Shown in pieces: positions 43,234-52,163 of a DNA stretch of 64,000 bases. Location of the stretch: contig JABDIN010000056.1 in the NCBI GenBank assembly GCA_013003715.1, forward strand, positions 1 to 64,000, given 5' to 3'. This DNA comes from Desulfobacteraceae bacterium. Its GTDB lineage: Bacteria > Desulfobacterota > Desulfobacteria > Desulfobacterales > Desulfosarcinaceae. The position numbers were made by a program, and so were the translations under genes. The stretch's first letter is position 1; each line of letters starts with the position of its first letter. The notes under the pieces are model-generated. The model was given only the letters and a program-made list of their open reading frames with translations. It searched no databases and was not told the origin of the DNA.

Positions 43234-46191
43234 TTAAATAATCTGGGTGATTTTTTTCAGATAGATCACCGCCGGTTTCGTGTTGATATATCCCATGACC
43301 TGGTAGGCACGGGGATCCCTGACCAATTTGTTCAACCGGCTGGATTTGTCCATATAACTGCCGAAGGTCAGCGCCCCCGTCGGACAGGTCTGTACACAGG
43401 CCGGTACCACCTCGCCGTCCCTGATATCCCGGTTTTCATTTTTGGCGACGTTCCGGGCGTCTTTAATGCGCTGAATACAGAACGAACATTTTTCCATGAC
43501 CCCCTTGCCGCGTACCGTGACATTGGGATTGAGCTGCAAATTGGCGGGCGCCGGCCATTTCCATTCCAGCCAGTTGAAGCGCCTTACCTTATACGGGCAG
43601 TTCTGGGCGCAAAAGCGTGTGCCGATGCACCGGTTGTAAATCTGGTTGTTCAACCCTTCCCTGGAATGATGGGGAGCGTAGACCGGGCACACCGGTTCGC
43701 AAGGGGCATTGTCGCAGTGCTGGCACATCATGGGCAGGAAGATGATTTTTTCCGGACGGTCCGGGTCATGGTATCTTTCCACGCGCAGCCAGGCCATTTC
43801 CCTGCCTTTGATGATCTGCGTCTCACCGACCACGCCGATATTGTTTTCCGCATAGCAGGCCGCTGCGCATGCCTCGCAGCCGATACATCTGTCCAGGTCC
43901 ACCACCATTCCCCACCGATAGGTGTCATGGGAATGGGACTTGTACATATCCCGTTTGGGGTCATACCCCTCCTCGGTGGGCAGGGTGAGGGGAAAATCAT
44001 GCATGGTCAGGCCATGTTTTTCAGCATGCGGTTCGCCGTGCAGATCCTTCAGGTCAACGGAAAGGGCGATCTTCCGGCCGTGTTGAATGCGGCTCCCGTC
44101 GGTGTGGGCCAGTATCTGATTCCGACCGTTGGCCGTAAGGGTCGCATCGTTCACCCCGAAGCGCGGCCCTCCGGAAACAGCGGCCAGTGCCGGCGCCAGC
44201 AGGGTTATGGGATTCAAGCCCATGCCCCTGGCATAGCGGCCGTATGCGTCGTGTCCCTGTCCGATGGCCATCACCGCCATGTCCGGGTGCAACCCGGCGT
44301 AGTCATAGGCCGGTGCGGTGAGTTCTCCGGCCGCTGTCCGGATGGTGATCCTGTCCCCCGGCATCAGGTGCATCTCTTCCATGCGTTCGGGATGAATGAG
44401 CACCGGGGTTTGCCAGGCCACCTTGGTGAGCGGGTCCGGGATTTCGTTCAACCAGGGCTTGTTGGCACCTCTCCCATCCCAGAATCTGAGAGAGGAAACC
44501 GCCGCAAAAGAGATCTTGCCGTCATGGACCGTTTTCACGGCGGACAATGCATCGGCGACATGATTCGCCGCCGAGGGGATCGGCGGTGTAACCACGGGCG
44601 CTGTCCCGGCGGCTTCCGTTTGACTGAATCGGCCGCCCTGTTGAATCAGGCTTACCCATGCCGCCGCCGGGTCTGTGGCGGAGGCGTCATGCAACCTGGA
44701 TATTAAATAATCCTTATATGTTGCCGCGCCCGTGCCGGCACCATCTGTGGCGGCCAGCAGAACATCCCCGATGGCCGGCGCCTGGGTCAGGCTGCCCATG
44801 ACCGGTTGAAGCATGGAGACGAGCCCGGTGGTGCCACCATACTCATCCCAGGTTTCCAGGCCCAGCGCCGTGGGGAAAATCAAATCCGCCATAGCCGCCG
44901 TTTCGTCCATCGCATTGGAAAAAGAGATGACGAACGCCGGTGTTTCGGCGAGTTTTTCCGTGATGTTGTGGCCCGGCGGGAGTGTAAACACCGGGTTGGC
45001 CTGATGGATCAGCACAAGATCCGGAGAATCCGTCACGATGGTATTGAAAAAGGCGACCGTGTCTTGCCGGGGATTGGCGGATTCCACCCGGTGCCGCCGG
45101 TTAAAATCAAACAATGAGGCGTCCGGGTCCAGCACCAGGTTCAACAAGGTGGCGGCCAGATCGGTTTCGTAAGCGGCTTCTCCGATGTGAGCGGTGGCCG
45201 AACCCAGAATGAGGGGACTTTCGGCGCGAAGCATGGCTTCGGCCAGCCGTGTGAGCTGTTCCGTGGAAATGCCGGTGAGTTCAGAGACCTTTGATTGAGT
45301 ATAGGGCCGGCTTACCTCCCGTGCTTTTCCGGATAGGGGTTCAGGCAGGCGGGTGCCTTTCCCCCGTTCAAGGGCCGTTCGAATCAACCCGAGTAGAACG
45401 GCGGTTTCGCTGCCGGGGTTGCAGGAAATCCATTGATCGGCATTTGCCGCCGTCAGGGATTGAAATGGACCGATGCTGATGAAAACGGCCTTACGGCCTT
45501 GCCCGGGGCGCCGCATGTGCGCGAATTTACGGGCATACTCAACCGGTGACAGCCAGGTTTCAAGAAAGTCGGCGCCGCATCCCAGCAGAAAGTCAGCCTT
45601 CTCCATTCGATAAGAGGGTAGTGCGGGTTGTCCGAAAATGTCTTTGTGCGCCTGTTTCAGGGACTCGAATGCATAGGGTTCATACCAGACCGGCTTGCCG
45701 GCGTTCCAATACCCCATGCACGCGGAGAATAGCGACGCCAGCGTTTCGCCGGCCACACCGGAAATCAGCCTCACCCGGTCCGGACCTTTTTGTTGCGCTG
45801 TCCGGATCCTTGATTTCAGGATGGCCGCAGCCCGGATGTAGCTGATCTCCTCCCACCGGTTGTTCTGTTTCAGGAGCGGGGTTTTCAAACGGTCCGGATC
45901 GTAAACGTCCTGAAGGGCCGCCTGGCCGCGTATGCACAATTTCCCGCGGTTGATGGGATGGCTCGGATTACCTTCAAGCTTAACCGCCCGTCCCTCGCGG
46001 TTTTTGGCGATAATACCGCAACCGGCAGGGCATTCCCGGCAGGTGGATGCATACCAGGCCGGTTGCCCGGTGACCATGTCATCCGGAGCGTTCACCAATG
46101 AATAAAGTGTTTTTTCGGGGTTGGCGGTGCAACCGGACGCGAAGGCGATACTTCCGGTACCGGCTAATTTCAGAAAGGTTCTGCGATCCAT
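43234..46191 (-). CDS. actB: Alternative complex III iron-sulfur/molybdopterin-fold subunit ActB
   Basis: A 985-residue protein. A Tat-type N-terminus (MDRRTFLKLAG) leads into a molybdopterin-oxidoreductase fold with CRECPAGC and a later CIRG that can hold a [4Fe-4S] cluster; the C-terminal third, from about residue 745, is a four-cluster ferredoxin domain (CIGCEACAAAC, CQHCDNAPCEPVC, RFCAQNCPY, CSFCIQRI, CVQTCPTGAL). In studied ActB proteins the molybdopterin part carries no molybdenum. It is the first gene of the respiratory operon. Confidence 0.92.
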   Translation of the reverse strand: MDRRTFLKLAGTGSIAFASGCTANPEKTLYSLVNAPDDMVTGQPAWYASTCRECPAGCGIIAKNREGRAVKLEGNPSHPINRGKLCIRGQAALQDVYDPDRLKTPLLKQNNRWEEISYIRAAAILKSRIRTAQQKGPDRVRLISGVAGETLASLFSACMGYWNAGKPVWYEPYAFESLKQAHKDIFGQPALPSYRMEKADFLLGCGADFLETWLSPVEYARKFAHMRRPGQGRKAVFISIGPFQSLTAANADQWISCNPGSETAVLLGLIRTALERGKGTRLPEPLSGKAREVSRPYTQSKVSELTGISTEQLTRLAEAMLRAESPLILGSATAHIGEAAYETDLAATLLNLVLDPDASLFDFNRRHRVESANPRQDTVAFFNTIVTDSPDLVLIHQANPVFTLPPGHNITEKLAETPAFVISFSNAMDETAAMADLIFPTALGLETWDEYGGTTGLVSMLQPVMGSLTQAPAIGDVLLAATDGAGTGAATYKDYLISRLHDASATDPAAAWVSLIQQGGRFSQTEAAGTAPVVTPPIPSAANHVADALSAVKTVHDGKISFAAVSSLRFWDGRGANKPWLNEIPDPLTKVAWQTPVLIHPERMEEMHLMPGDRITIRTAAGELTAPAYDYAGLHPDMAVMAIGQGHDAYGRYARGMGLNPITLLAPALAAVSGGPRFGVNDATLTANGRNQILAHTDGSRIQHGRKIALSVDLKDLHGEPHAEKHGLTMHDFPLTLPTEEGYDPKRDMYKSHSHDTYRWGMVVDLDRCIGCEACAAACYAENNIGVVGETQIIKGREMAWLRVERYHDPDRPEKIIFLPMMCQHCDNAPCEPVCPVYAPHHSREGLNNQIYNRCIGTRFCAQNCPYKVRRFNWLEWKWPAPANLQLNPNVTVRGKGVMEKCSFCIQRIKDARNVAKNENRDIRDGEVVPACVQTCPTGALTFGSYMDKSSRLNKLVRDPRAYQVMGYINTKPAVIYLKKITQII

Positions 46192-46556
46192 GTTTAACCC
46201 GTAAGCTTGGACAACGATTTGGTCGGATAAAACCGCACTCGCATGGCTTAACCGATTCGGTTACATATTACCGGACACCCCTGCACCATGACCGCTCATG
46301 GGCACTGGAAATGCCGTTTCATTTGTTTGTTAAAGGGAAAAACAGTGAAGACATGCACTGAACATTATGCATTACATAACGGATAATTACACAATTCCGT
46401 TGTGATGTAAAGTCACGGTTGGATGGGTTAGCAGATAGCGATTATCATTGTAAAGGATATTTTTTATTCCACAGTGAATGAAAGGAACGCCATCAAACGG
46501 AGAACCGACCCCGATCCTGAGACCGGTCGCTTTTTCCGGCCGAATAGCCGGATCAC
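46192..46556. other. 365-bp gap upstream of actB and downstream of lpdA
   Basis: It should hold the promoter of the respiratory operon on the minus strand. A TGTGATGTAAAGTCACG near 46400 resembles a CRP/FNR-family palindrome with one base too many between the half-sites. A CCGGC/GCCGG stem at about 46536-46551 lies just after the lpdA stop on the minus strand. No gene was seen. Confidence 0.4.
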
Positions 46557-47987
46557 CTATTTTTTCTTCGCCGGAGACAGGATGTGTGTGGCACTGCCCA
46601 GGAATATTTCAGCCACCTCCGACTCTGTTTCCGACAAGGTGGGATGAGGATGTATACTCAGGGCCATGTCATCAACCAGCGCTCCCATTTCAATGGCCAG
46701 CACCGCTTCCGCGATCAGCCCTTCCGTGGCGCGGCCGACAATGCCGACACCGAGAATGCGCCGGGTTTCGGCATCAATGATCATTTTCGTCAAACCGTCG
46801 TCCAAGCCCATGGTGGCAGCCCTTCCGGAGATTTTCCAGGGAAACCGTTTGATCTCCACGGCACGGCCCTGTTCTTTGGCCTCCGTTTCGGTGATACCGC
46901 ACCAGGCGATCTGCGGATCCGTATAGACCACTGCCGGCATGGCCCGGACATCAAAGGCGGACGGCTGCCCGGCGATGACTTCCGCCGCCACTTTCCCTTC
47001 CCGGGAGGCTTTGTGGGCAAGCATGGCGCCGCCCACCACATCACCAACGGCGAAAATATGGGGATTACTGGTGCGCTGCTGTTCATCGATGATGATAAAA
47101 CCGTTTTCATTCATCTTCACATCGGCGGTCTCGAGTCCCAATCCGGAGGTGTTGGGTTTTCGTCCGATGGCCGTGAGTACTCTGTCAAAGGTCTCCGTAT
47201 GTTCCTCTCCGCCTTTTTTATAGGTAACGGCGACCTGATGCGCCTGCTCATCGAGGGAGAGGATCTCGGATTCGAGTTCAATTGCCGTGAATATGGTGTC
47301 GATTCTTTTTTTCAGCACTCTCACCAGATCCTTGTCTACACCGGGCAGAAGATGCTTGCCGTGTTCGATGAGGGTCACACGGCTGCCGAGGGATGCATAT
47401 ACGCTGCCCAGTTCCAGTCCCACGTATCCACCACCGATGACCAGGAGTTTCTCCGGCACGTCCGGAAGGTCCAGGGCCTCGGTGGAACTGATCACCCGGC
47501 TCTCTTTTTTGCGTGGCACACCCGGAAATGCAATGGGATGTGAACCCGTGGCGATGATGGCATGCTTGAATTTGATCCGGCTGATCTCAGCGTCGTGGAG
47601 ACGGACCGTGTCGGGTCCGTCGAAGGTCGCCCGGCCCCGGAGCAATTGGACACCCCGCTGTTGGGTGAGTGTCAACAGGCCCGATGACAGCTTGTTCACC
47701 ACCGATGCTTTCCAATTGCGGATGCCCTCCAAATCGATTTTCGGTTCGCTGAAGGTCAATCCCATGGATCCGGCCCGGCGGGCATCGAAGATCAATTCCG
47801 ACAGATAAAGGTAGGTTTTCGAAGGGATGCACCCTCTGAACAGGCAAACACCGCCGGGACGTTCGGCGATTTCCACCAGGGTAACATCCAGACCCAGGTC
47901 AGCCGCCCGAAACGCCGCCGCATATCCGCCCGGACCTCCGCCGATGACCAGAAGACCGGTTTCCTGTGCCAATTCTCCCATGACCAT
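46557..47987 (-). CDS. lpdA: Dihydrolipoamide dehydrogenase (E3)
   Basis: A 476-residue flavoprotein: FAD motif GGGPGGYAAAFRAADLG, the redox disulfide PGGVCLFRGCIPSK, NAD-binding VIGGGYVGLELGSVYASLG, GRKPNTSGLGLE, FAVGDVVGG, and the C-terminal HPHPTLSE with the active-site His. It reoxidises the lipoyl groups of the pyruvate dehydrogenase complex and makes NADH. GGAGGGGG precedes the ATG at 47987. It is the last gene of the pdh operon. Confidence 0.95.
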   Translation of the reverse strand: MVMGELAQETGLLVIGGGPGGYAAAFRAADLGLDVTLVEIAERPGGVCLFRGCIPSKTYLYLSELIFDARRAGSMGLTFSEPKIDLEGIRNWKASVVNKLSSGLLTLTQQRGVQLLRGRATFDGPDTVRLHDAEISRIKFKHAIIATGSHPIAFPGVPRKKESRVISSTEALDLPDVPEKLLVIGGGYVGLELGSVYASLGSRVTLIEHGKHLLPGVDKDLVRVLKKRIDTIFTAIELESEILSLDEQAHQVAVTYKKGGEEHTETFDRVLTAIGRKPNTSGLGLETADVKMNENGFIIIDEQQRTSNPHIFAVGDVVGGAMLAHKASREGKVAAEVIAGQPSAFDVRAMPAVVYTDPQIAWCGITETEAKEQGRAVEIKRFPWKISGRAATMGLDDGLTKMIIDAETRRILGVGIVGRATEGLIAEAVLAIEMGALVDDMALSIHPHPTLSETESEVAEIFLGSATHILSPAKKK

Positions 47988-48085
47988 TTTAAGCCCCCTC
48001 CAACTCCTCACCTTATATTGAGATATGGTGTTCGGAGTTTGATTTTAAATTTAGAATCCCACATTTACAATTGTCCCTGCCATTC

Positions 48086-49396
48086 TTACACCATGCTCAG
48101 CAAGAACGCTTCCGGATCGCTTAAGGTGCGGCCCATGAAGTTTAGAAACCCAATGGCGTCGGCCCCGTCGAGCATGCGGTGATCGATGGTCAGAACCAGG
48201 GGCATCATGAAACGGGGAACGATCTCGTGTTTCCCGTCCACGGATTTTACCACCGGCTGCCATCGGGCCTGGCCCATGCCCAGGATCGCCACCTCGGGAT
48301 AGTTGATGATCGGAGAGAACAGCCCCCCGCCCACCGCGCCGGCATTGGTGATGGTGAAGCAGCCACCCTTGAGTTCATCCACGCCTGTTTTTTTATCCCG
48401 TGCGCGGTCGACCATTTCGGAGAGTTCCACGGCAAGCGCCCCGATGCTTTTTTTATCCACATCCCGTATCACCGGTACCACCAACCCGTGGGGCGTGTTC
48501 ACCGCCACACCGATATGGCAGTAGTCCTTGTATATAATCTCACCGGCGTCGATATCCAGGGTCGTATTGAAATTCGGATAGGTACTCAAGGCCGTTGCGG
48601 CGGCTTTGATGGCGAACACCGTGAGGGAGAGCTTCCCGCCCATGGCTTCGATGCCGACTTTATGCCGTTGCCGCAATTCTTCAAGGCGGGTCACGTCCAT
48701 CGTGTCCTGGCTGTTCACATGAGGGATCTGTGCCCAGGATACGGCCATCTGTTTGGCCGTGGCCCTTCGGATGGACCGCAGCGGCTGCCGGGTCACCTGC
48801 CCCCATTTCGAAAAATCCGGCAGCGGGGGAACATCGATAACCAGCGGCCGGCCGGGTGCGGTGGGTTCGGCAACACCTGTGGGGGACTCGGCAGGAGGGG
48901 CGGTGGTTTTGTTGTCGGAGAACGCCCGGACATCAGCTGCGGTAACCAGGCCTGCCGGTCCGGTTGGTGAAACCCGTGAGAGGTCGATTTCCAACTCCCT
49001 GGCCAGCCGCCGGGTGGCCGGTGATGCGGGTACGGGGCCGTTGTTCTTTTGTCCCGGGGCGGTGGGCACCCCGGGCCGGTTTTCCGTCGCGGGTGCCGGA
49101 GATGCCATCTCCTCTGTTTTGGCTTGCGGTGCCGCAGCGGGAGTAGACTTGGCCGCCTCTTCTCCGTCCACTTCGATCATCACATCACCCACATTGACGA
49201 TGTCGCCCGGTTTGACCATCACCGTCGTCACCTTTCCGGTGAACGGTGACGGAATCTCCACCGTTGCCTTGTCCGTTTCCACTTCCAGGATGGTGTCACC
49301 TTCCGTGACCGCATCACCCGGTTTCACCAACACTGCAATGATCTCACCTTCATGTATACCTTCACCCAGATCCGGGAGTTTGAATACGCTGGCCAT
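48086..49396 (-). CDS. pdhC: Dihydrolipoamide acyltransferase (E2)
   Basis: A 436-residue E2: one lipoyl domain (residues ~1-76; lipoyl Lys in VETDKATVEIPS), a Pro/Ala/Thr linker, the E3-binding domain (SPATRRLARELEIDLSRVSPTGPAGLVTAADV), a second linker and the acyltransferase domain ending with LTIDHRMLDGADA (His and Asp catalytic). The ATG at 49396 is eight bases after GGAGG; a GTG nine bases upstream is possible. A dispersed repeat lies between it and pdhB. Confidence 0.94.
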   Translation of the reverse strand: MASVFKLPDLGEGIHEGEIIAVLVKPGDAVTEGDTILEVETDKATVEIPSPFTGKVTTVMVKPGDIVNVGDVMIEVDGEEAAKSTPAAAPQAKTEEMASPAPATENRPGVPTAPGQKNNGPVPASPATRRLARELEIDLSRVSPTGPAGLVTAADVRAFSDNKTTAPPAESPTGVAEPTAPGRPLVIDVPPLPDFSKWGQVTRQPLRSIRRATAKQMAVSWAQIPHVNSQDTMDVTRLEELRQRHKVGIEAMGGKLSLTVFAIKAAATALSTYPNFNTTLDIDAGEIIYKDYCHIGVAVNTPHGLVVPVIRDVDKKSIGALAVELSEMVDRARDKKTGVDELKGGCFTITNAGAVGGGLFSPIINYPEVAILGMGQARWQPVVKSVDGKHEIVPRFMMPLVLTIDHRMLDGADAIGFLNFMGRTLSDPEAFLLSMV

Positions 49397-49417
49397 AACC
49401 TTCACCTCCGATGTTTT

Positions 49418-49560
49418 ATTGCTCCGGCGGATAAATGCGTAAAATTCATAATTCCGGTTTACAGCGGACTATTGCCGCAAGGAGCTTGTTCCCGATATGG
49501 TACGCCGGAAACGCCTTACGCAATTCAGAAATACGTCACTTTACCTATTTGGTTGCCGGG
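49418..49560 (-). repeat. Dispersed 143-bp intergenic repeat, copy 2
   Basis: Reverse complement matches 12083-12225 end to end. It sits in the pdhB-pdhC gap, inside an operon, so it is probably transcribed. Both ends coincide with those of copy 1, which argues for a defined unit. Confidence 0.8.
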
Positions 49561-49597
49561 TTAATCATATGCGACTGAAATTACGATTGTTTATTCC

Positions 49598-50581
49598 CTA
49601 AGGGGCACTCAACAACTTTTCAGCTTTGCGAATAATCCGCGCGGCATTCGGGAGATAACTGCTTTCCCGGCTGAACAGGGGGATGGTGATGTCCGCACCG
49701 GTGACCCGCTCAATGGGCGCTTCCAGATAATAGAAGGATTTTTCCACCAGCCTGGAGATGATTTCGGCGCCCGGACCATAGCTCATGGGCGCCTCGTGAA
49801 CGACCATGGCCCGTCCGGTTTTTTTCACCGATGCGGTGAAAAGCGCATCATCCAGCGGTGACAGGGTGAGCAGGTCGATAACCTCGGCCTGCACGCCCTT
49901 TTTTTCCTTCAACGCTTCCGCCGCTTCGAGGGTGGGTCGCATCATCGCCCCATAGGAAATCATGGTAAGGTCCGTTCCCTCGCGAACGATTTGGGATTTT
50001 CCGATGGGAAACACCTCTTCTTCATCGGGTACATCTTCCCGGAAGGCCCGGTACAAGGCTTTGGGTTCGTAAAAAATCACCGGATCGGGGTCCTGGATGG
50101 CGCTGACCAGAAGCGCCCGGGCGACCCGCGGGCCCGAGGGGATGACCATCTTCAGACCTGGAATATGCGCCCAAAACACCTCCCGGCTTTCCGAATGATG
50201 TTCCAGGGCGCGGACACCGCCGCCATAGGGCGCCCGAAGGACCATGGGCACATGAAAACGGCCCTGTGACCGCAACCGAAGCCTTGCCGCGTGATTTTCC
50301 ACCTGATGGAACGCCTGGTAGGAAAATCCGGAAAACTGCATTTCGCATACCGGCCGGAGACCATATGCGGCCATACCCACAGCCATACCCACAATGCCGG
50401 CCTCGGCCAGCGGGGTATCCAGAACCCGATCCTCGCCGAATTCCTGGATCAGCCCATCGGTTACCCGGAATACGCCGCCATCCAACCCCACGTCCTCTCC
50501 CATCACGATAACCCGGGGATCCTTTGCCATTGTTTGCTTAAAGGCCAGATTCAAGGCCTGCACCATTGTCATTTTAGCCAT
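49598..50581 (-). CDS. pdhB: Pyruvate dehydrogenase E1 component beta subunit
   Basis: A 327-residue transketolase-like protein: VMGEDVGLDGGVFRVTDGL, ALNLAFKQTM, DTPLAEAGIVGMAVGMAAYGLRPVCEMQF, HSESREVFWAHIPGLKMVIPS and PMSYGPGAEI near the C-terminus. With E1 alpha it forms the thiamine-diphosphate enzyme that decarboxylates pyruvate (branched-chain 2-oxoacids are an alternative). It overlaps pdhA by eight bases. Confidence 0.93.
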   Translation of the reverse strand: MAKMTMVQALNLAFKQTMAKDPRVIVMGEDVGLDGGVFRVTDGLIQEFGEDRVLDTPLAEAGIVGMAVGMAAYGLRPVCEMQFSGFSYQAFHQVENHAARLRLRSQGRFHVPMVLRAPYGGGVRALEHHSESREVFWAHIPGLKMVIPSGPRVARALLVSAIQDPDPVIFYEPKALYRAFREDVPDEEEVFPIGKSQIVREGTDLTMISYGAMMRPTLEAAEALKEKKGVQAEVIDLLTLSPLDDALFTASVKKTGRAMVVHEAPMSYGPGAEIISRLVEKSFYYLEAPIERVTGADITIPLFSRESSYLPNAARIIRKAEKLLSAP

Positions 50582-51680
50582 GATCCGCCTCCTTCTGCAG
50601 TTCAGTCAGTTCGCGGGCCATTTCCGATCGCTGGATTTGAATATGCGGGGGAAGTTCGGCATATATATGCTCAAACATATGTAATGGATCGGTCAGTTTT
50701 TTCATTTCGGCTTCCGCGCGATCCACCGCATCCTGAATTTCCCGGTCAACTTCCGTTTCAATTGATTTCATTTTGCCATCATCGAGAAAGCCTTTATACT
50801 TGAGATATTTCCCGAAACGGATAATCGGATCCCTTGCTTTCCATTGTTCAACCTCCTCATCCTTGCGATACCGTTTGGGATCATCGGCTGTAGTATGCAT
50901 CATCAACCGGTAGGTGACGCACTCGATCAGGGTTGCCCCTTTTCCGGCGCGTCCGTGATCCGCGGCTTCTTTTGCCGCCGTATATACCGCCAGGATATCG
51001 TTGCCGTCCACCTGAACGCCGGTGATGCCATAGGCCAGGGCTTTTTGGGCCAGTGTCTGGCTGCGGGTCTGCTTGGACCGGGGGATGGAGATCGCCCATT
51101 GGTTGTTCTGACAGACAAAGACCACCGGTACCTGGTATACACCCGCGAAATTCAGCGCCTCGTGGAAGTCGCCTTCGGAGGTGGCGCCGTCCCCGAAAAA
51201 CACCATGACAATATTGTCTTTTTTGTCATATTTGATGGCCCAGCCCAGCCCGACGGCATGGGGAAGCTGGGTGGCAATGGGAACGGACATGGGAAACATG
51301 TTTTGATCTTCGGGGATGCTGCTGCCTTCGCTGAATCCGGCATTGCCCAGGATGACGCTTTCCAGGGACCGACCCCGGTAAAGCTCTGCCGCGGTTTCCC
51401 TGAAGGCGGGCACCATCCAGTCATCGGTTGTTAACGGGGCCACGGCGCCCAGGTGCGCGGCCTCCTGCCCGGAAATGGGAGGGAAGGTGCCGATGCGTCC
51501 CTGGCGCTGCAGATTCAGAAGACGCTGGTCAAAGCGGCGGCCCAACACCATGTACCGGTATAGCCTCAGCAGCACGTCTTGCGGCAAATCCGGTTCGAGG
51601 GACTTGTCGAGGCGGCCGTTTTCATCCAGAATGGAAATATATTCGATCTTATCCGGAAAATTAATCGTTTTTCTCGGCAT
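50574..51680 (-). CDS. pdhA: Pyruvate dehydrogenase E1 component alpha subunit
   Basis: A 368-residue protein with the thiamine-diphosphate motif GDGATSEGDFHEALNFAGVYQVPVVF (first 8 and last residues decisive: GDGATSEG, NFA) closed by CQNNQWAIS, an RQGRIGTFPPISGQEA N-terminal part and the HTTADDPKRYR phosphorylation-loop region. First gene of the pdhA-pdhB-pdhC-lpdA operon. In strict anaerobes pyruvate:ferredoxin oxidoreductase usually fills this role, so the complex fits an oxygen-using lifestyle. Confidence 0.93.
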   Translation of the reverse strand: MPRKTINFPDKIEYISILDENGRLDKSLEPDLPQDVLLRLYRYMVLGRRFDQRLLNLQRQGRIGTFPPISGQEAAHLGAVAPLTTDDWMVPAFRETAAELYRGRSLESVILGNAGFSEGSSIPEDQNMFPMSVPIATQLPHAVGLGWAIKYDKKDNIVMVFFGDGATSEGDFHEALNFAGVYQVPVVFVCQNNQWAISIPRSKQTRSQTLAQKALAYGITGVQVDGNDILAVYTAAKEAADHGRAGKGATLIECVTYRLMMHTTADDPKRYRKDEEVEQWKARDPIIRFGKYLKYKGFLDDGKMKSIETEVDREIQDAVDRAEAEMKKLTDPLHMFEHIYAELPPHIQIQRSEMARELTELQKEADHG

Positions 51681-51988
51681 GACGATAACTCCTTTATATA
51701 ATGGAAAATACAGAGCTTAGTGGGTTAGGTATCGTGAAGAACTGGCGATAAGGTCGGGGAAACAGCCGATTTCCAATAAAATCAAATGAGTGTCTGCATT
51801 CAGAGGGATGGCGTAAGGTGAGTTTATCCGTTTCCGATGGCGGTATTATGGTAATGAATGCATGGCTCCTGCGTCAGAAAAAAGTGTTTAGGTTTTGACA
51901 CGCGTTTGCTTTTATTGAATCATCTGATTATCTTGCCTTCTAATATGCGACCCCATACCCCCAACGTCAAGTGGTCGCTTGCTAAGAG

Positions 51989-52151
51989 GGCTCGCGAAAA
52001 AAAGAACTTAACATTTTCGAGGGCCGATCATCCCATTGATGGGTGTTGTGGAAATACGATATAGGTAAACTATTCCTTTATTTTCGCACCTTGCTGAATG
52101 GGCCCCTGACCCACGACAATTTGTCAATTTGTTTTTGCACGAATCCTAAGG
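51989..52151 (+). repeat. MITE-like palindromic repeat, copy 1 (163 bp)
   Basis: Matches 58646-58807 end to end. The two ends are imperfect inverted repeats (GGCTCGCGAAAAAA and TTTTTGCACGAATCC) and the interior is a long imperfect palindrome centred near 52069, so the whole unit could fold as one hairpin. CTAA occurs just outside the left end and at the right end, possibly a target duplication. It ends 12 bases before the diguanylate cyclase start. Nothing was seen in 51681-51988 apart from the pdh promoter region. Confidence 0.75.
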
Positions 52152-52163
52152 GAACCATACCCC

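Noticed and set aside
43183-44706. A 507-residue open frame antisense to actB
   Set aside because: No motif and no ribosome site; actB on the other strand has clear ferredoxin and molybdopterin-fold motifs.
43234-46191. Active molybdenum reductase (polysulfide/thiosulfate type)
   Set aside because: The flanking ActC, D, F and A genes identify alternative complex III, whose ActB lacks molybdenum.
46395-46420. TGTGA...TCACG as a CRP/FNR site for the respiratory operon
   Set aside because: The half-sites are seven rather than six bases apart and no second copy supports it.
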